Below are positions 6,066 through 8,616 of a stretch of DNA of 8,616 nt, piece by piece; position 1 is the stretch's first letter; every line of letters starts with the position of its first letter. The position numbers and the translations under genes were made by a program. Source of the stretch: Holosporales bacterium (GTDB lineage: Bacteria; Pseudomonadota; Alphaproteobacteria; UBA3830; JAIRMZ01); assembly GCA_031258355.1 (NCBI GenBank), contig JAIRMZ010000047.1, positions 1 to 8,616 on the forward strand, in the 5' to 3' direction. The notes under the pieces are model-generated. The model did no database searches. It saw only the letters and a list, made by a program, of their open reading frames with translations, and was not told where the DNA came from.

Positions 6066-6947
6066 ATGCCTTTTTCTCGTGAAACCTTGCGAGGCGTTCT
6101 GTGGACCCTAACCGGATTTGCGCTTTACGTCTTTTCTGACGCGTTTATTAAGCACATCACGCAACTCTATCCAGTTGTCCAGGTCACTTTCCTGCGTGCC
6201 CTCATGCGCCTCCTTCCTCTCCTTCTTATCTCTCTTGTGCGTCATGGAGGGAACGATCTAAAGACACGTTATCCCAAACGTCACGCTATTCGCTTAGGCG
6301 CGAACCTCATGAGTACCTACGCGGCCATCTATGTGATGTCACGGGAACCCCTCGTTACGGTTTATGTCATCTACTACACGATGCCATTGTTTATCATGCT
6401 TTTTGGACGATTTCTCCTGGGAGAGAAGGTGAATTATTGGCAATGGAGCGCTGTGCTTGTCGGTTTTATCGGCGTTATTGTGGCCATTCGCCCAGGTGTC
6501 ATGACGATCACACCGCTTTCCCTCATTGTCATCCTTATAGGTGTTGTGTCAGCGGCCTTGAACAAGACCTTTATGCGACAGTTGGCACAGAAAGAATCTA
6601 GCTTCACGATCGTCATTTACCCAAATATCGCAATGATTGTTGTGTTGGCGCCCTTTGTTCTGACCTCTTGGGTCCCTCTCTCATGGGAGCATTGGAGAGA
6701 CTTCTTGTTAATGGGAAGCATTGTGGCTTTTGCACAATATGCGGTCACACATGCGCTACATTTTGCCCCTCTTGCAGTGTTAGCTCCTTTAGATTACACG
6801 ACATTTGTATGGGGAGCCTTCTTTGATATTACGTTATGGGGCATTGTCCCAGAGCCCTGCGTTCTTATAGGGGCGGCGATCATTATTGGGAGTAATTTAT
6901 TGATTTTGGGAGCTAAGAGAAAAGTTTTTCCTCTTCCTAAGGGTTAA
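6066..6947 (+). CDS. EamA-family (drug/metabolite superfamily) transporter
   Basis: This is an inner-membrane carrier of 293 residues with about ten hydrophobic segments in two EamA halves, the usual length and layout. The first half ends in a recognisable signature, TMPLFIMLFGRFLLGE (105-120) followed by GFIGVIVAIRPG (133-144). The second half includes APLDYTTFVWGAFF (240-253) and a final helix at 266-282, then a basic tail. ATG 6066 is chosen because the protein then begins with a short cytoplasmic stretch before the first helix; the frame stays open to TTG 6012, which would overlap the upstream gene. GGAGA at 6049-6053 is a rather distant ribosome site. Its substrate is unknown. The middle segment with KESSFTIVIYPN (176-187) resembles, from memory, the rickettsial S-adenosylmethionine carrier Sam, so SAM uptake is one possibility held with low confidence. 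It is followed after one base by trmB. Confidence 0.88.
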   Translation: MPFSRETLRGVLWTLTGFALYVFSDAFIKHITQLYPVVQVTFLRALMRLLPLLLISLVRHGGNDLKTRYPKRHAIRLGANLMSTYAAIYVMSREPLVTVYVIYYTMPLFIMLFGRFLLGEKVNYWQWSAVLVGFIGVIVAIRPGVMTITPLSLIVILIGVVSAALNKTFMRQLAQKESSFTIVIYPNIAMIVVLAPFVLTSWVPLSWEHWRDFLLMGSIVAFAQYAVTHALHFAPLAVLAPLDYTTFVWGAFFDITLWGIVPEPCVLIGAAIIIGSNLLILGAKRKVFPLPKG

Positions 6948-6948
6948 G

Positions 6949-7683
6949 ATGTTATCTCCACGCGAAGAGCGCCTTTATGGAAGGAAGCGTGCCCATCAAT
7001 TACGCAAAGGGCTCCAGTGCTGTCTAAAAACTTATGTTGCTGAGGAAGCGCGGGCAAATATTTTAGCTCTTTTTGTTTTTCCTTCTCCTTTTGCGAAGAT
7101 TCGATTAGAGATCGGTTTTGGAGCAGGAGAACGCTTGCTTACGCAGGCGGTAGCGCATCCTGAAATAGCCTTTATCGGGGCAGAACCTTTTGAAAACGGC
7201 TTCGCTCAAGCTTATCGGCAAGCCGAAACCTTTCCAAACCTCTTTCTTTACCAAGGGGATGGGCGGGCTTTGTGTGCCCTTTTACCAGAGAATGCATTGG
7301 ATGGTGTCGACATTCTGTTTCCGGACCCTTGGCCCAAAAGGCGCCATTGGAAACGACGGTTAGTGCAGAAAACCTTTCTTCAAGAGCTGGCGCGTCTTTT
7401 GAAACCTGCTGGGGAAGTGCATTTTGCGAGCGATTGTTTGGAATATGTGGCTTCTGTCATAAAAGAAGTCGAACATTTGTCTGAGTGGTCTTGGAGCCAA
7501 GAACAGCGAACCACGATATCCTCTCTTTGTACGGCCTCTCCCCTCTCGGCAACAGCAAAAAAGATTTTGTCACAACACTCTCTGTTTTTCGCGCGTCCCG
7601 ATCTTTGGCCGATGACGCGCTATGAAGAAAAGGCGCATATGCAAGGACGCTCTTGCTGCTACCTCTCCTTTCGGAAGGTCTAA
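6949..7683 (+). CDS. trmB: tRNA (guanine-46-N7)-methyltransferase
   Basis: TrmB uses S-adenosylmethionine to form m7G at position 46 in the variable loop of many tRNAs, in the cytoplasm. The 244-residue product has the SAM-binding EIGFGAGE at 54-61, GAEPF after the next strand, the family signature FPDPWPKRRHWKRR at 124-137, SDCLEY around Asp162, and the C-terminal TRYEEKA at 223-229 that matches the TxxE motif. Length is normal. ATG 6949 follows the transporter stop by one base, with AAGGG at 6939-6943 giving a five-base spacer, so the two are almost certainly one transcript. If the upstream carrier brings in SAM, the pairing would make functional sense, but that is inference. The stop lies one base from the 3' end of the opposing tRNA gene. 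Confidence 0.96.
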   Translation: MLSPREERLYGRKRAHQLRKGLQCCLKTYVAEEARANILALFVFPSPFAKIRLEIGFGAGERLLTQAVAHPEIAFIGAEPFENGFAQAYRQAETFPNLFLYQGDGRALCALLPENALDGVDILFPDPWPKRRHWKRRLVQKTFLQELARLLKPAGEVHFASDCLEYVASVIKEVEHLSEWSWSQEQRTTISSLCTASPLSATAKKILSQHSLFFARPDLWPMTRYEEKAHMQGRSCCYLSFRKV

Positions 7684-7684
7684 G

Positions 7685-7774
7685 TGGCGGATGGGGTGGG
7701 ATTCGAACCCACGAAGGAGTTGCCTCCTTGCCGGTTTTCAAGACCGGTGCCTTTAACCACTCGACCACCCATCC
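7685..7774 (-). tRNA. tRNA-Ser (anticodon UGA)
   Basis: The - strand folds as a 90-base serine tRNA. The acceptor stem is GGATGGG with CCCATCC, the discriminator is G and the terminal CCA is encoded (7685-7687 on the + strand). The anticodon stem CCGGT/ACCGG encloses the loop CTTGAAA, giving anticodon UGA for UCN serine codons. The long variable arm AAGGAG-GCAA-CTCCTT is the class II hallmark of serine tRNA, and the T arm is GTGGG-TTCGAAT-CCCAC. The gene converges on trmB and diverges from rfbF. I find no convincing promoter or terminator for it. Confidence 0.97.
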
Positions 7775-7850
7775 TGATCTTAAGGTATCGCATCTCTATC
7801 GTCTTTAGGAGCTCTAGAAAAGAGAAAAAAGGCAAGGTAAAGTTTTCTCC

Positions 7851-8616
7851 ATGAAAGCGGTCATTTTAGCAGGAGGGTTGGGCACACGCCTTTCCGAGGA
7901 AACGGATTTAAAGCCGAAGCCTATGGTTGAGGTCGGTGGGCGACCGCTTCTGTGGCATATTATGAAGATTTATTCGGCTCATGGAGTGAATGATTTTATC
8001 GTGTGTTGTGGGTACCGGGGGTACGCCATTAAAGAGTATTTTGCCAATTATTTCCTGCATATGTCAGATGTGACATTCGATATGCGTAGCGATAAGCGGG
8101 AGATTCATCGTAACAAAGCAGAACCTTGGTCCGTAACACTTGTGGATACGGGAGAGGAGACAGCAACAGGAGGGCGTCTGAAGCGTATTGCGTCTTATGT
8201 CGCACAAGAAACCGATTTTTGCTTCACTTATGGAGATGGGGTGGGAGATGTGGATATAACGAAAGCGATCGCTTTTCATCGACAGCATAGGAAACTCGTC
8301 ACGGTAACAGCTGTGCAGCCTCCTGGCCGATATGGGGCCTTAGATCGCGTTGGGGAACATGTCGTGCGCTTTTCAGAAAAACCCCAAGGAGATGGGGGGT
8401 TCATCAGTGGGGGGTTCTTTGTGCTTCGTCCTGAGGTATTGAATTTTATCGCAGGAGATACAGCGGTGTGGGAACGCGACGCTCTTGTTCCTTTGACAGA
8501 AAAAGGAGAAGTGATGGCCTTTGTCCATCAGGGGTTCTGGCACCCAATGGATACTTTGCGCGACAAGAACTACTTAGAGTCTCTCTGGAAAGAAAAGAAA
8601 GCCCCTTGGAAAATAT
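7851..8616 (+). CDS. rfbF: Glucose-1-phosphate cytidylyltransferase, 3' end just outside the window
   Basis: RfbF joins CTP and alpha-D-glucose 1-phosphate to give CDP-D-glucose and pyrophosphate, the first step towards CDP-linked 3,6-dideoxyhexoses used in lipopolysaccharide O-antigens. The frame from ATG 7851 stays open to the right edge and encodes 255 residues, against about 257 in Salmonella, so only a few codons are missing. It starts MKAVILAGGLGTRLSEE, the nucleotidyltransferase loop, followed by KPKPMVEVGG. It then has KEYFANYFLHMSDVTF (a subfamily hallmark), VTLVDTGEETATGGRLKRI, the metal-binding YGDG (127-130, Asp129), PPGRYGAL, EKPQGDGGFISGGFFVL, and FWHPMDTLRDK near the end. The ribosome site is weak (AAGG at 7834-7837, 13 bases away). 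It diverges from tRNA-Ser; rfbG (CDP-glucose 4,6-dehydratase) would be the expected neighbour downstream. Confidence 0.95.
   Translation, partial: MKAVILAGGLGTRLSEETDLKPKPMVEVGGRPLLWHIMKIYSAHGVNDFIVCCGYRGYAIKEYFANYFLHMSDVTFDMRSDKREIHRNKAEPWSVTLVDTGEETATGGRLKRIASYVAQETDFCFTYGDGVGDVDITKAIAFHRQHRKLVTVTAVQPPGRYGALDRVGEHVVRFSEKPQGDGGFISGGFFVLRPEVLNFIAGDTAVWERDALVPLTEKGEVMAFVHQGFWHPMDTLRDKNYLESLWKEKKAPWKI

Noticed and set aside
7457..7768. 103-codon - strand frame beginning MVEWLKAPVLKTG
   Set aside because: Its first part is the translated tRNA-Ser gene, a well-known false protein; the rest is antisense to trmB.
7685..7774. tRNA-Ser as an integration site for the rfbF region
   Set aside because: Elements usually insert at the tRNA 3' end, which here faces trmB; rfbF lies on the 5' side, and I see no integrase or repeated tRNA fragment.

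Overview
The window reads as part of a chromosome from an alphaproteobacterium. The best evidence is the GyrA C-terminal domain, which carries the roughly 50-residue insertion and the following GYGKRTSSY-type segment that I associate with alphaproteobacterial GyrA. The S21 protein (starting MQIFVRDNN) and a transporter resembling the rickettsial Sam subtype fit this. A host-associated lineage such as Holosporales or Rickettsiales-like bacteria is my inference, not something the sequence proves. All protein genes lie on the + strand; the only - strand gene is a tRNA. I see no insertion sequence, CRISPR array, integrase or phage gene.

Region 1 (1-4241): the 3' four-fifths of gyrA, entering just before the catalytic tyrosine, runs with a 4-base stop/start overlap into a tandem pair of diverged GT11-like (alpha-1,2-fucosyltransferase-like) genes. 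The two copies are about 77% identical in protein over 279 ungapped residues by hand count. Each has an N-terminal membrane anchor and shares the same departure from the usual GT11 C-terminal motif.

Region 2 (4242-4521): rpsU (ribosomal protein bS21) with a GTG start and its own extended -10 promoter. A perfect 10-base inverted repeat could pair an anti-Shine-Dalgarno-like stretch with the rpsU ribosome-binding region, but only in transcripts reading through from upstream.

Region 3 (4522-7683): a 243-base spacer with no clear gene, then a compact three-gene unit: an exported protein of unknown function with an HEIGH motif in an M50-like context and a beta-rich C-terminus, an EamA-family transporter, and trmB (tRNA m7G46 methyltransferase).

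Region 4 (7684-8616): tRNA-Ser(UGA) on the - strand, 1 base from the end of trmB, then, divergently, rfbF (glucose-1-phosphate cytidylyltransferase), cut by the window edge about two residues short of its expected end. RfbF opens the CDP-deoxyhexose pathway, so surface-polysaccharide genes probably continue past the right edge. Together with the GT11-like pair, this suggests an investment in unusual surface glycans; that link is inference.
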